The notes: generated from the sequence alone by a model not told the origin. A stretch of DNA of 64,000 nucleotides from Paenibacillus sp. TCA20 (GCF_000732325.1 NZ_BBIW01000006.1:268880-332879); one strand, 5' to 3'; shown: positions 44,461 to 54,602, counted from the first letter of the stretch. Program-made: numbers and translations.

Positions 44461-44614
44461 TTTTCGAGAGAGTATTTTTTTATTTATTCGAGCGATCAGG
44501 ACAAGATTTGGATCAGGACGAGATTTGGATCAGAGCAATGCGCTCCAGACCGCTTTCGTTCAGTAATACTTCATTTGGAGATGTATCAGCTCGGCATCAA
44601 TCTGCATATTCGCG

Positions 44615-45619
44615 TTATTTCAGCTTCACAAGTGACTCCGTTACTCGATTCCAGCCCCACTTGACCCCCCCATGCAGAGGAATCCCTCCATACCATACCT
44701 CTTCAGTTGAGTCCGGCATATAATGAACGCTCCCGCCCAGCACCTTCTCGCCTTGCTCTGTTATGGTGAGTACAGCCTCCTTAAAACCTGCAGGGATGAA
44801 CTGATAATCCGGGAAGCGATCACTTCCTGCCAATTGCAGCACAGGAGCGGAACCAGCAGCCATTCGTCTCAGAATCGACCAAAATTCAAGATCGCCCATG
44901 CCAAGAAGATGCAGTCGATCTCCGACCTCCCTGAACAGCGAATGCGGTCTTCTCCCGCCGTTCTTTAAGGTATTGAGTACTTCTTGCTCAACACAGCCAA
45001 GCCCATTTTGAAACGAAGGAAGTCTAGATAAATGAGCAGTAAAGGCTTTTTTGGCAAATGGAAGAATCGAAGTCTCTTCTTCGGTCTTCTCCAGCAACTG
45101 CGCTAACTCACTCGGGTTGGACGAGATATACGCCCTCCACCACGCGCTTCCCAGCTCAAGCTCATCACGGCTCAGCAGGTGCCATGTCCCGGATAAAGCT
45201 TGGAGCTCAGGTGGAGATAATTGTCCCAGTCCTCGAAACAATGGAATTCCAGGATAAGATCCAATGCTGAGCAGATTCAGCTTAACACGGACCGTGTCAT
45301 TCTGTTGAAACCAGTGGAGCAGATACGCAAGTATCGTCTGATCGAACAAATCATGCTCGAACCACAGCACCACCTCATCAAATGCAGCGAGCCTCTTCAG
45401 CACAAGCTCCTGACTTCGACACTGGGCCATATACTCTCCTGCTGGAATACCAAGGAGGCGTTCCAGGGCTTCTGCCCGCAGAGAGGAATTCACCTCATCC
45501 TCCATATGCTCAAACAAGGGTCCGCACGAGTAGATTTCGCGCCACACCAGAATTTCGCCTTGTATTCCAGACTGTTTCAATTTATCTGCGACAATATCAC
45601 CATTCACAATATGCAGCAT
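44615..45619 (-). CDS. DUF1835-domain protein
   Basis: 334 residues from the ATG at 45619, preceded by TGGAGGAA; the open frame extends much further upstream but without composition or a ribosome site to match. The N-terminus HIVNGDIVADKLKQSGIQGEILVWREIYSCGPL is the hallmark of DUF1835, followed by a DUF3658-like C-terminal part. The role is not known. It lies just downstream of the AdeR-like gene on the same strand but about 60 bases apart. Confidence 0.85.
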   Translation of the reverse strand: MLHIVNGDIVADKLKQSGIQGEILVWREIYSCGPLFEHMEDEVNSSLRAEALERLLGIPAGEYMAQCRSQELVLKRLAAFDEVVLWFEHDLFDQTILAYLLHWFQQNDTVRVKLNLLSIGSYPGIPLFRGLGQLSPPELQALSGTWHLLSRDELELGSAWWRAYISSNPSELAQLLEKTEEETSILPFAKKAFTAHLSRLPSFQNGLGCVEQEVLNTLKNGGRRPHSLFREVGDRLHLLGMGDLEFWSILRRMAAGSAPVLQLAGSDRFPDYQFIPAGFKEAVLTITEQGEKVLGGSVHYMPDSTEEVWYGGIPLHGGVKWGWNRVTESLVKLK

Positions 45620-45680
45620 GTTGGTTCCTCCATCATATAAGCTCTTTTTGACACGAAAAAAAATTGTACGCTCCGCTTCC

Positions 45681-47390
45681 CTAGCGGCTGTGCTGAAGCA
45701 TATCATGGGCGAGCAGTGCCATTTCGATTGACGTTCGGCGGTGTGGCTGCAGCCAGTCCTCTCCCAGAATCTCCTCCAGCTTATCCAGTCTGTTATACAA
45801 GGTTTGTCTATGAATATATAGAGATTTAGCGGTCTCCAGCTTGGAGCCGAAGGCATTCATATAGGCCTGTAGCGTCGACAGAAGCTGAAGCTCGTGCTTC
45901 TCATCATATTGAATCAATGCTCCTAAGTGGTCCTGTACGAAGGACTTCAGAAACTCGTTCGGCGCAGCCTTTAGCAATTGATAGACTCCCAATCTGTCAT
46001 AAAATAAACACGGGTTCATCTGAGGCACACTTCTACTGACCTCAATGACTTGATAAGCCTCCTCAAAGCTTCGCGAGGATTCAATCATCTTGCTTCTTGC
46101 TTTGCCAAAACCGGCATGAATCATCACACCTTCAAGCTGATGGGTAGCAAAACGGCTGATATCCGCTGTGATCGTCTGGAGTGTAAGCATTAGATTACGC
46201 TCCGTATCCTTCGTAATGGACTCTTTGGCACAGAGCACATGAATTTGGTTCATTTTCATCATCACAAGATGAGGTACATTATTTTTCTTCAGCAGTGAAC
46301 GGAGCAGCACCATAATATCTTGATGCCCCGCTTCCTTTCGCTCCTCCGCAACGTTCTTGGAGCGATGCTCAATTTCCATCACACCGCCGATGAACAGGTA
46401 TTGACCCTTCACCAGCAGACGCAGCCCCATGCTCGTCTGTGCCTGCTCCTCATTATGAATCCGGTTGCTGAGCAGATCCTGCAGAATACCGTTCTGATTA
46501 CGGAGCATTTTCTCCTCCAGAAACTGAGTCCGCAGCAGTAGCGTGGCTACGGCTTTTACCGTGTAATCCAGAAGAAGAGGTGCTGCTTCCGTCGGCTGTT
46601 CTCTCGTTACAATGCCCACCCCCGAGAATACCTGCCCAAAAATAACGACAGGCTGGAACAATATCGTTGTGTCCTCATCGAGTGCAGCATGAATGTTTGA
46701 TTCCTGACTCCCCAGGCTTCGATGCTCTACTTCATGGGCGTACAGCTCTGAAATTGCGGCTGCGACTTCTGGTTCTATACTGGGATAGAACTGGTTATGT
46801 TCAAGGGTAGAGATATACGCAACCTGCTGGGATGAATATTCATGGAGCAGACGGAGAATGCTGGATACATCGGTACTTTGGAGCGTCAGCTGCTGAATTT
46901 TGCGGGAATAATTCTCCAGATCCTTTAGGAGCTGATGCTGACGGTTAATAAGATAAGAGTGAATATCCTGCGTAATTTCTACAAAACGGACAGGCTTGTC
47001 AAATACGATAATCGGAAATCCATGCTCATCCGCTAGCTCAAGAATATCCGCAGGGATATGATCAATGCTTGTTCCGAATTCAACACACAGACCTGCAGCC
47101 TCACTCTGGATGAGCTGAAGAAGATACTCCTTCCGCTCCTGCTCAAATTTGAGCCAGAGTCCAGTAGACAAGATGAGATCGCCTCTGCTCAAGTAAGGTG
47201 AAATCTTGGTTATTTCCAGCACATGAACCCAGCCTACCTGACGATGGAGACCTTTTTCTCCGGCAGCAATATGGGCTCTTTTGAAGATCGGTCGGTTCAT
47301 GACCTCTTTTATGGTAAGAGATTGTGATTTTTTCAGAAAACTCACCACCATGTGAAATATACTTACATTAACATTCATAACTACAACCAT
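45681..47390 (-). CDS. adeR: PucR-family regulator, AdeR-like
   Basis: 569 residues. An N-terminal PucR sensor domain (about 25-150, starting TIKEVMNRPIFKRAHIAAG), a GGDEF-like middle, and a C-terminal PucR helix-turn-helix (LQAYMNAFGSKLETAKSLYIHRQTLYNRLDKLEEILG). It is divergent from alanine dehydrogenase, as AdeR is in Bacillus, where it activates ald. The start is uncertain: ATG at 47390, 47378 and 47351 are all possible and none has a clear ribosome site. Symbol given from synteny. Confidence 0.85.
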   Translation of the reverse strand: MVVVMNVNVSIFHMVVSFLKKSQSLTIKEVMNRPIFKRAHIAAGEKGLHRQVGWVHVLEITKISPYLSRGDLILSTGLWLKFEQERKEYLLQLIQSEAAGLCVEFGTSIDHIPADILELADEHGFPIIVFDKPVRFVEITQDIHSYLINRQHQLLKDLENYSRKIQQLTLQSTDVSSILRLLHEYSSQQVAYISTLEHNQFYPSIEPEVAAAISELYAHEVEHRSLGSQESNIHAALDEDTTILFQPVVIFGQVFSGVGIVTREQPTEAAPLLLDYTVKAVATLLLRTQFLEEKMLRNQNGILQDLLSNRIHNEEQAQTSMGLRLLVKGQYLFIGGVMEIEHRSKNVAEERKEAGHQDIMVLLRSLLKKNNVPHLVMMKMNQIHVLCAKESITKDTERNLMLTLQTITADISRFATHQLEGVMIHAGFGKARSKMIESSRSFEEAYQVIEVSRSVPQMNPCLFYDRLGVYQLLKAAPNEFLKSFVQDHLGALIQYDEKHELQLLSTLQAYMNAFGSKLETAKSLYIHRQTLYNRLDKLEEILGEDWLQPHRRTSIEMALLAHDMLQHSR

Positions 47391-47570
47391 GACACTTGAC
47401 TATTATGACATATTGTTATGCGAATTACATGATTTATAGACAGAAAGTAAGATGCATTTTGGTATTATCCAACATAGAATTGTAGTATAGCTGACATTGA
47501 ATTATATAAAAACTTGAATCTATCAGCACGGTTGACATTCATATCCTACTCTAACGACGAGGTGATTCGC

Positions 47571-48698
47571 ATGATCATTGGTGTACCAAAGGAAATTAAA
47601 AACAATGAAAACCGGGTAGCCCTTACACCCGCAGGAGCGGCAGAATTTGTACGCAAGGGGCATCAGGTATACGTGGAATCCGGTGCCGGCAATGGCAGCA
47701 ATTTTACCGACGCTGAATATGCTGCAGCTGGAGCTGAGCTGACGGATGTTGCCTCAGTATGGAATAAAGCAGATATGGTGATGAAGGTCAAAGAGCCACT
47801 GTCCAGTGAATACGGATATTTCCGAAATGGTCTTATTCTGTTTACGTATCTTCACCTTGCGGCCGAGCCTGAGCTTACCAAAGCTCTCGTGGACAGCGGA
47901 GTGATTGCGATCGCTTACGAGACGATCACGGTGAACGGAGCCCTGCCTTTGCTGACGCCTATGAGTGAAGTCGCTGGCCGAATGGCTGCTCAGATCGGTG
48001 CTCAGCTGCTGGAGAAGAACAAAGGCGGCAAAGGGATTCTGCTATCCGGAGTTCCGGGTGTAAGCCGCGGTAAGGTTACGATCATCGGTGGAGGAATTGT
48101 GGGTACGAATGCAGCCAAAATCGCAGCAGGTCTTGGTGCAGATGTGACGATCATCGACCTTAGCGTGAATCGTCTCCGCGAGCTGGACGACATCTTCGGC
48201 AGCAGCATTCATACCCTGGTATCCACACCTGCAAATATTGCAGAAGCGGTCGCATCTTCTGATCTGTTGATCTGCGCTGTGCTGATTCCTGGCGCTAAGG
48301 CTCCTCGTCTCGTAACCGAAGACATGGTGAAGAATATGAGCCCCGGCTCGGTTATCGTGGATGTTGCCATTGACCAGGGCGGAATTGTAGAGACGATCGA
48401 TCATATCACAACTCATGACAATCCAACTTATGTGAAGCATGGCGTTGTGCATTATGCGGTAGCCAATATGCCGGGTGCGGTGCCGCGTACTTCTACACTG
48501 GCACTCACAAATGCAACCTTGCCATATGCGCTGAAGCTGGCTAATCTTGGTGCTCTCCAAGCGATGAAGCTGGATAAGGCCATTCTTACAGGTCTGAATG
48601 TATTTAAAGGCCAGGTTACGTATGAGGCCGTCGCGAGAGATCTCGGGTATCCCTTCGTCTCAGCAGACGAAGCATTAAGAACCGCAGTAACCAACTAA
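47571..48698 (+). CDS. ald: Alanine dehydrogenase
   Basis: 375 residues from the ATG at 47571 (GAGGTG seven bases upstream); the frame extends 57 bases further without support. It interconverts L-alanine and pyruvate with NAD. The start [23 protein letters not shown], the Rossmann motif [20 protein letters not shown] near 173 and the substrate-site VPGVSRGKV are typical. It is divergent from an AdeR-like activator and monocistronic, ending at a strong terminator. Confidence 0.96.
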   Translation: MIIGVPKEIKNNENRVALTPAGAAEFVRKGHQVYVESGAGNGSNFTDAEYAAAGAELTDVASVWNKADMVMKVKEPLSSEYGYFRNGLILFTYLHLAAEPELTKALVDSGVIAIAYETITVNGALPLLTPMSEVAGRMAAQIGAQLLEKNKGGKGILLSGVPGVSRGKVTIIGGGIVGTNAAKIAAGLGADVTIIDLSVNRLRELDDIFGSSIHTLVSTPANIAEAVASSDLLICAVLIPGAKAPRLVTEDMVKNMSPGSVIVDVAIDQGGIVETIDHITTHDNPTYVKHGVVHYAVANMPGAVPRTSTLALTNATLPYALKLANLGALQAMKLDKAILTGLNVFKGQVTYEAVARDLGYPFVSADEALRTAVTN

Positions 48699-48771
48699 CT
48701 CGTCTGCAGCCCAGATCCTTCGAAGGCGATGATTGATAACACCTAAACTTCTATTCATATAAAAAAGAAAA

Positions 48772-48820
48772 CAGCGCCTGCCTACTCAAGTTCAAGAGTA
48801 GGCAGGCGCTGCTTTTGCTT
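48772..48820. terminator. Bidirectional terminator
   Basis: CAGCGCCTGCCTACTC / GAGTAGGCAGGCGCTG with A tract left and TTTTGCTTTT right, between convergent ald and MFS genes. Confidence 0.92.
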
Positions 48821-48831
48821 TTGTTCAAATA

Positions 48832-50040
48832 TCAGGTATGAATCGGTGCAAGCTCATCCTGCACTTCTGCCTTTTGCTTCCGGTCGAGCTGATAAGAGAA
48901 TGCTGTAATAACAAAGGCGGCAACCGTGAATGCAAGCGCCAGCCACGGAAGAGCGGCAAGTCCGCTGCTCTGCACAACCAGCCCCCCAATAAAGGAGCCT
49001 ACTGCGATCCCGGTATTATTCGCAACCGGCATCAGAGAAGTCGCAAAATCTTTTGCCCGAGGCACGTATCGGCGAGCGAGATCAATAAGATACAGCTGTG
49101 TAGATGCATTCAGTACATAAGAGACCAGTGCAATCATAATCAGGCTCAGCAGCCCGGCAACAGGCACCGAGGCAAGCAATCCGAACAGAACAAAAAGTGC
49201 CGCCTGAACCATAAAGACGATCCTCAGCTTACCCATGTAATCTCCCGTCGCGACTCGGCCCCCAATATAATTACTTACGATGGTAACGAGTCCATATATG
49301 AACAGAATAACACTGAACCAAGCCTTTGGAAGACCCATGACCTCGCCCATAATCGGTTCAATATACGTATATACTACAAATATAGCTGCCGTCCCGCAGG
49401 CTGGAATCAGAAAAGCAAGGATGATCCGCGGATTCCCAAGCAGAACAAACTGTTCTTTGGCGGATACCTTCACAACAGGAATACCTCTTGGAATATACAC
49501 CGCGTTTAACAACAGCGCTGCTACGCCCAAAATGCTGACAAGAATAAATGTAGCAGGCCAATCAAAAAACTGTCCTACGAAGGTGCCGATCGGAACCCCA
49601 AACACATTAGCAATGGTAAAGCCGCCTAAAATGTAAGAGATTGCACGCCCCCGGCGCTCAGGGGCCACATAATCACTTGCTACCGATATGGCCAGCGATA
49701 GGGACAAACCGCACAGAATCGCTGTGACTATTCTTGTTCCCATCAGGAATGCAAATGAACCGGATAATGCGCTAAGTATGTTCAACAGGATGATGAGTGT
49801 AATCCCGGTTAATATCAGCATCCGCTTGGGGAAACGACCGAAGATGCTCAGTACAATTGGTGTACCCACAGCATAGGCCATGGCAAATCCAGATACTAAT
49901 ATTCCCGCCGCCGTGAGCGTAACGCCAAAATCACGGGCAATATCTGACAGCAGACCAACAATAACATATTCCGTCGTACCGAGGATAAATGCCATTAGTG
50001 TAAAAGAAAAGACGAGTCCTTTTTCCTTGGAGTAAGACAT
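48832..50040 (-). CDS. MFS efflux transporter, DHA1 family
   Basis: 402 residues with twelve predicted membrane helices. The N-terminal FILGTTEYVIVGLLSDIARDFGV and motif A (FGRFPKRMLILTG) are typical of the DHA1/AraJ group of sugar or drug exporters. GAGGGAGAG precedes the start. It is divergent from an AraC-type regulator that probably controls it. Substrate unknown. Confidence 0.9.
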   Translation of the reverse strand: MSYSKEKGLVFSFTLMAFILGTTEYVIVGLLSDIARDFGVTLTAAGILVSGFAMAYAVGTPIVLSIFGRFPKRMLILTGITLIILLNILSALSGSFAFLMGTRIVTAILCGLSLSLAISVASDYVAPERRGRAISYILGGFTIANVFGVPIGTFVGQFFDWPATFILVSILGVAALLLNAVYIPRGIPVVKVSAKEQFVLLGNPRIILAFLIPACGTAAIFVVYTYIEPIMGEVMGLPKAWFSVILFIYGLVTIVSNYIGGRVATGDYMGKLRIVFMVQAALFVLFGLLASVPVAGLLSLIMIALVSYVLNASTQLYLIDLARRYVPRAKDFATSLMPVANNTGIAVGSFIGGLVVQSSGLAALPWLALAFTVAAFVITAFSYQLDRKQKAEVQDELAPIHT

Positions 50041-50255
50041 GTTTCTCTCCCTCTATCTTTATATAATTTCATAGTGCGGTGTATGGTTTGAAATCCGCCT
50101 TTATCAGCATACGGATATTAGAGGGAGTCTACAATTAAACATGTTGCTGGGTTTTATTTCCTTGTTATATATCTTGTTCTTTTATTTGACAGAAGGTTTC
50201 ACTTGGCTTTACGATGTGAACCATGATTCAATCGACACAGAAGGAAGGGATCAAG

Positions 50256-51113
50256 GTGAACAAGAACACTGTTCCGCCTGCTGAGCAGCTGTTATATGCC
50301 GGGAGCATAAGCAATAATCCAGACTGGCAGTTCCCAAGCCACAAGCATGATGATCTGTTTGAAATTCTCGTTATTAAGGAAGGCGAAGGGGATTTTATTA
50401 TAGGGGAAACGAGCTATCACGCGGCCAAAGGGGATGTGCTTATTTACAACAAAGGCATTCTGCACGCCGAGAAATCCTCCAAGGAGCATCCGGTGTTTAT
50501 CTGCTACTGCGGCTTCTCTTCTGCTCGCGAATATATTGTTCCGCCCCACGCCCATCCTCTGATTCGTGCTAACAAATACTCGAGCGAGATGGTGACGCTC
50601 ATGGAGCTGCTGTTCGAGGAATCCTCCATGCAGGAGGAAGGATATGAACAAATCGCAGGGCATATACTGAGCTCCATTCTGGTGCTTGTACACCGCATGC
50701 TCAAACTGCAAAATTCCGCTCAAAGCTTGACCAAAAACAAGCTCGCAACCGAGATCAAGGAATATATCGACGGGAACTATACACAGGCTCTGAATCTCAA
50801 ACAGATTGCTGACGAGTTTAATATCAGTTCCTACTATCTTGCTCATATCTTCAAGAACACCTATGGTACTTCACCAATTAATTACATGATCCAGAGACGC
50901 ATGGGCGAAGCAACCCGGCTCCTCGTTCAGTCCGAGATGAAAATATGGGAGATTGCCAAGATTACCGGCTACGAGAATCCCAATTATTTCTCTATTCTGT
51001 TCACTAGAGTTGTCGGCATGTCGCCTAAGCAGTATCGAGAGCATCATAATCAGAGTCTTTCCTATGCGGAGGGCTTGTCCATACAACAGCATCATAAAAA
51101 AACAGATCTTTAG
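50256..51113 (+). CDS. AraC-family regulator with cupin sensor
   Basis: 285 residues from the GTG at 50256, with AAGGAAGGG about seven bases before it; an ATG 33 bases upstream lacks a ribosome site. N-terminal cupin (FPSHKHDDLFEILVIKEGEGDFIIGETSYHAAKGDVLIYNKGILH) and two C-terminal helix-turn-helix motifs (IADEFNISSYYLAHIFKNTYG; IAKITGYENPNYFSILFTRVVG). Divergent from the MFS exporter, convergent with the epimerase gene. A role in sugar-response control of the exporter is inferred. Confidence 0.88.
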   Translation: MNKNTVPPAEQLLYAGSISNNPDWQFPSHKHDDLFEILVIKEGEGDFIIGETSYHAAKGDVLIYNKGILHAEKSSKEHPVFICYCGFSSAREYIVPPHAHPLIRANKYSSEMVTLMELLFEESSMQEEGYEQIAGHILSSILVLVHRMLKLQNSAQSLTKNKLATEIKEYIDGNYTQALNLKQIADEFNISSYYLAHIFKNTYGTSPINYMIQRRMGEATRLLVQSEMKIWEIAKITGYENPNYFSILFTRVVGMSPKQYREHHNQSLSYAEGLSIQQHHKKTDL

Positions 51114-51135
51114 CTATCGCCAAGATCTGTTTTCA
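51100..51135. terminator. Terminator overlapping the AraC gene end
   Basis: AAACAGATCTT / AAGATCTGTTT; the stop codon is in the loop. A and T tracts flank it. Confidence 0.82.
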
Positions 51136-51171
51136 CCTAATTTGTTATGCTTATTTGTTATGCAAAGAACA

Positions 51172-52398
51172 CTAAACTACAGCGCGTGATCTAACAATCG
51201 ATTCCAAACGCTCGATCGCTTCCAGACAAGCCCGGCTGTTATGATACGGACATTTCCATGCCCCAACCTTCTGCTGTCTGCGGTTAGGCTCACCACTACG
51301 GAATACCTGCCAGTGCCATTCCCCGCCTGTACGATCAACAATATAATCCCGAATAAAGCTCCAGCTGTTCTGAGCGGCATACAAGTACTGCATTTCATCA
51401 CTGATCTGATAGGCATTAAGATATCCGACCATTGCTTCTGCCTGCGGCCACCAGTCCTTGCTGTCATCCAGTCTGCCGTCTGCATGAAGCTCATTATATA
51501 TGGCGCCATCTGTGTCCGTACCTTCCGCAAGCGTCGCCACAGCCATCTGGATCGCAGCAGCTCGAACCTTGTCCAGCAGCTCCCGGTCTCCGAGTACTTC
51601 TGCCGCTTCCCACAGCAGCCAGCTTCCTTCGATATCATGTCCATAGGAGACGTCGGCAGACTGTGAATTCCACTCATCATCAAAGAACAGCTTGAAGTGA
51701 CCTGACTCCGCATCCAGTATTAGATTCAAATGGACTTCGATCAGCTCCTTAAGCTTCAGGCGCAGCCCCTCCGGCTTCCATATCCGGTATAGATTCGTAT
51801 AAGCCTCGAGCACATGCAGATGCGTGTTCATGGATTTGCGTTCATTCAGATCCTTGCCGCTGAGGCTGAGATCGTCTGTCTCGCCCCACTCTCTTGATAA
51901 GGCTTCCACATACCCTGTATGTACCGGATCATAGGCATAACGTTCGAGCAGGCGGTAGATCTCTTCTGCCAGCTGCAGCGGTTCGCGATTGCCCGTAGCC
52001 CGAATGTATTCAGCGAGTGCATAGATGACAAAAGCCTGCCCATATACCTGCTTCTTATCCTCTGAGGGTGTCCCGTCCGGATGAATCATCCAGTAGAAGC
52101 CGCCATATTCTTTATCTGCAAAATGGGTCTTCAGCTGTTCGAGCGCACGCTCGGCCATATGAAGATCATCGTCCTGCCCATATTTTCGGTAACCGGCAGC
52201 AAATGTCCATAGTATTCGCGCATTAAGAACAAGCGATTTATCCGCTCCATGTTCAATCTCACCGTCCGCATTCATCGCCCCGATAAAACCGCCATGGGTA
52301 TCGTCGACCGTCCGTGCTTTCCAGAAGCCCAATATATTGTTCTTAAGCTCGAATTCAACCTCTTCCAGCCAGACTTGCAAGTCCAAGCTCTTCTCCAT
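51172..52398 (-). CDS. N-acylglucosamine 2-epimerase family, cellobiose 2-epimerase-like
   Basis: 408 residues from the ATG at 52398 behind GGAGGAAGGATGT. An (alpha/alpha)6 barrel with conserved Arg/His residues: FWKARTVDDTHGGFIGAMNADG, NARILWTFAAGYRKYG, YGQAFVIYALAEYIRATG, NTHLHVLEAYTNLY, SYGHDIEGSWLLWEAAE, KVGAWKCPYHNSRACLE. This set fits cellobiose 2-epimerase rather than mammalian-type renin-binding protein. It is cytoplasmic and acts on beta-1,4 disaccharides, which would suit the nearby cellulase, but enzyme assay data are needed to separate it from mannose isomerase. Confidence 0.85.
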   Translation of the reverse strand: MEKSLDLQVWLEEVEFELKNNILGFWKARTVDDTHGGFIGAMNADGEIEHGADKSLVLNARILWTFAAGYRKYGQDDDLHMAERALEQLKTHFADKEYGGFYWMIHPDGTPSEDKKQVYGQAFVIYALAEYIRATGNREPLQLAEEIYRLLERYAYDPVHTGYVEALSREWGETDDLSLSGKDLNERKSMNTHLHVLEAYTNLYRIWKPEGLRLKLKELIEVHLNLILDAESGHFKLFFDDEWNSQSADVSYGHDIEGSWLLWEAAEVLGDRELLDKVRAAAIQMAVATLAEGTDTDGAIYNELHADGRLDDSKDWWPQAEAMVGYLNAYQISDEMQYLYAAQNSWSFIRDYIVDRTGGEWHWQVFRSGEPNRRQQKVGAWKCPYHNSRACLEAIERLESIVRSRAVV

Positions 52399-52581
52399 AC
52401 ATCCTTCCTCCTCGATCCTTCTTACTAGCAGCTCATCTCTCAATTCATCATAACAACATCATAACAAAATAGTTAATTATTCATATTAACCAAGGAATAT
52501 ACCACAATAACAAACCTCAAAATATAATAACATACTCTTGTATATTAATCTCTAAGTAATCTTATTTCGCTATATAAAATA

Positions 52582-52616
52582 ATAACACGATAAGAATTAA
52601 ATCTTATCGTGTTATT
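52582..52616 (-). terminator. Terminator of the nuclease gene
   Basis: AATAACACGATAAGA / TCTTATCGTGTTATT immediately after the stop codon of the minus-strand nuclease gene; AT-rich flanks. Confidence 0.8.
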
Positions 52617-53540
52617 TTATATTGCTCTGTAGCTGCATATCTCTCTGAAGTTGCATTCTCCGCACACTCTTTCCGAAGGCATTGGCGTAAAATATCCGAT
52701 TTCCTTCGGCCGGTTGTAGTAATCATCGGCAAGACAGGATTTCATCTCCTCGATCTCTCTGCCTACCTTGGCGATGACCTCATCAATTTCAGCCTGAGAT
52801 GCCTGATAGCTCTCACTAATTCCGGTTAGCAGATACTCTACTCTCAGCTCAATATGCTCGTACGGTATATTATAATGCTCGTGAACATAGGCAGCATATA
52901 AGTATAGCTGCTCTGTAAAATTGTCTTCCTTCCCTGTTTTCCAATCAACGATAACGATATGGCCTTTCTCATTGCGATACAGCACGTCCATCTTCACGTA
53001 TACTTTCGTATCGTGCAGAATCATATGGTCCCATTTCTCGACCTCCATTATATGAGCAATGCCAGACTGAATCTCCTTCCACGTCCTGCTCTCGTACAGC
53101 TTCCCAGCCACGGTCTCCATCCGTGCTTTGATCGAGGTAATTCGGTTCTGAAGCTTGGCATCTTCGTCATAGTACATTTCAGACAGCATGGTATGGTACT
53201 TGGGGTTCAGATGCCATCCATTCATATCTTTGGATTCCACATAGGCCTTGTTCAACAGGTCTCGCATTCGTTGCTGTAAGAAGGGTACCTCCGGCACTGT
53301 TCTGTTACGCTCCCAGCTTCGTATGACCGATTCACACATTTGATGTGCAAGGTTCCCGAATATCAAATACAGGCTGCTGAGCTGCTTCAGCCGGTAGGTT
53401 TGAACCTGGTCCGGATCTGCGGACTCCGGCTTCCAACCGTTATGTGAACCGTAATAATGGTAATAATATTTACGAAGGCATTCATTAAACATACCTGCTC
53501 GTGATCCTGAATAGGACCACGGGGGATACATTGTTATCAT
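52617..53540 (-). CDS. Stand-alone PD-(D/E)XK nuclease with Fe-S cysteine cluster (RecB/Cas4-like)
   Basis: 307 residues. N-terminal Cys21 (FNECLRKYYYHYYG) and C-terminal Cys293, Cys296 and Cys302 (CGECNFREIC) match the four-Cys iron-sulfur fold of AddB and Cas4. The nuclease core shows Asp185 (VKMDVLYRN), Asp199 and Lys201 (IVDWKTGK), then QLYLYAAY, the RecB-family motif. There is no helicase or CRISPR gene beside it. Role could be DNA repair or a defence leftover. Start at 53540 has weak ribosome-site support. Confidence 0.85.
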   Translation of the reverse strand: MITMYPPWSYSGSRAGMFNECLRKYYYHYYGSHNGWKPESADPDQVQTYRLKQLSSLYLIFGNLAHQMCESVIRSWERNRTVPEVPFLQQRMRDLLNKAYVESKDMNGWHLNPKYHTMLSEMYYDEDAKLQNRITSIKARMETVAGKLYESRTWKEIQSGIAHIMEVEKWDHMILHDTKVYVKMDVLYRNEKGHIVIVDWKTGKEDNFTEQLYLYAAYVHEHYNIPYEHIELRVEYLLTGISESYQASQAEIDEVIAKVGREIEEMKSCLADDYYNRPKEIGYFTPMPSERVCGECNFREICSYRAI

Positions 53541-53724
53541 GATCCATCAGACGCCTTTCTTTGCAATCTATCATCGCTTTATTGTATTGTATTCTATCAT
53601 AACCCGCAGAATCTAACGAAACATTTCATATTATGGAGCGTACTAAGAACAAAGCAATGAGAAGCCACTCCTGCATATAATGGAAGACAAGGCAGGGTTG
53701 TTCACGTTAAAGGGGCAAACAGAC

Positions 53725-54432
53725 ATGAGTACTGAATTTGAGCAGGAAGAAGTAAGGAAGGATTGGCTCAAGGCCGACTCCCTACTTGGACAGGTCGAAA
53801 TTATAGGTAATGCGGAGAATGATCTGGTCAGCATTGAAGGAAATACAGATGGATTAGAATGCATCGGTGTTGGTACCGATGCCGCCGTATTTATAATGCC
53901 GGAATTACCTCAATATGCCTTCAAGATTTATTCACAGCAGGCCTTAGACAAGAAGAATATAGAAAAAGAAGTTTATGCGAAGCTGAAGGGTTCTCCGTAT
54001 TTTGCAGCTTGTTATGGGGACGGTGTGAATTACCTGGTACTCAGCTTTGAAGATGGCCCTACGCTTCAGGACTGCATAACCCTCGGAATTCCAGTACCGG
54101 AACAGGTTATCCTTGATGTAGAAGAGGCTCGCAGGTATGTAAGAAGCGTAGGCCTTAACCCTCGGGATATCCATCTGAAGAACGTGGTTAATCAGAACGG
54201 ACGCGGCAAAGTGCTCGATGTCTCCGAATATGTGAAGGAGGGTGACGACCAGCGCTGGGATCACTTAGTATGGGCCTACTATAATGTTTATCCCCGGTTT
54301 AACGAAATCAAGGTTCCGCTCTGGGTCATTGATGCCGTGAAAAAATGGTATCATCGCCGGAATAAATCGGTCATGAATCTGGAGGAGTTCTCTTCCAAGG
54401 TGATCCGATTGTTTGATAAGCTAATGAAATAG
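53725..54432 (+). CDS. Small protein-kinase-like protein, YrzF-like
   Basis: 235 residues from the ATG at 53725 (AAAGGGG upstream); an ATG 45 bases earlier lacks a ribosome site. Visible are the nucleotide-loop Gly region (GVGTDAAVF), Lys in YAFKIYSQ, catalytic loop RDIHLKNVV and metal Asp in VLDVSEY. This is a minimal kinase fold like YrzF or aminoglycoside kinases, and it may phosphorylate a small molecule or protein. The C-terminal part is helical and basic. Monocistronic. Confidence 0.75.
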   Translation: MSTEFEQEEVRKDWLKADSLLGQVEIIGNAENDLVSIEGNTDGLECIGVGTDAAVFIMPELPQYAFKIYSQQALDKKNIEKEVYAKLKGSPYFAACYGDGVNYLVLSFEDGPTLQDCITLGIPVPEQVILDVEEARRYVRSVGLNPRDIHLKNVVNQNGRGKVLDVSEYVKEGDDQRWDHLVWAYYNVYPRFNEIKVPLWVIDAVKKWYHRRNKSVMNLEEFSSKVIRLFDKLMK

Positions 54433-54442
54433 TAAGCTGTAT

Positions 54443-54499
54443 AAAAAAAAGCGGCATGTGCATCTCCAAGTCATTCATAGAGATGCTGCATGCCGCTAT
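54443..54499 (-). terminator. Terminator of the SRPBCC gene
   Basis: AGCGGCATG...GCATCTC / GAGATGC...CATGCCGCT; on the minus strand it is followed by eight T, ending the gene at 54601. Confidence 0.88.
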
Positions 54500-54602
54500 T
54501 CTCGTTCATAACTTGAAAACAGCGCCTTGCCGCTATTATTGTTCAGAACCTGAGAACAGCGCCTTGCCGCTATTTCTGCTCAGAACTTAGAAACAGCGCC
54601 TC
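54492..54602. repeat. Three tandem copies of a 37-bp repeat
   Basis: Copies at 54492, 54529 and 54566, unit of type GCCGCTATT...GTTCAGAAC...AACAGCGCC(TT/TC), no spacers. The first copy overlaps the terminator arm and the last reaches the stop codon of the minus-strand SRPBCC gene. Confidence 0.88.

Noticed and set aside
54492..54602. CRISPR array
   Set aside because: The 37-bp units are contiguous without spacers, and no cas genes are present.
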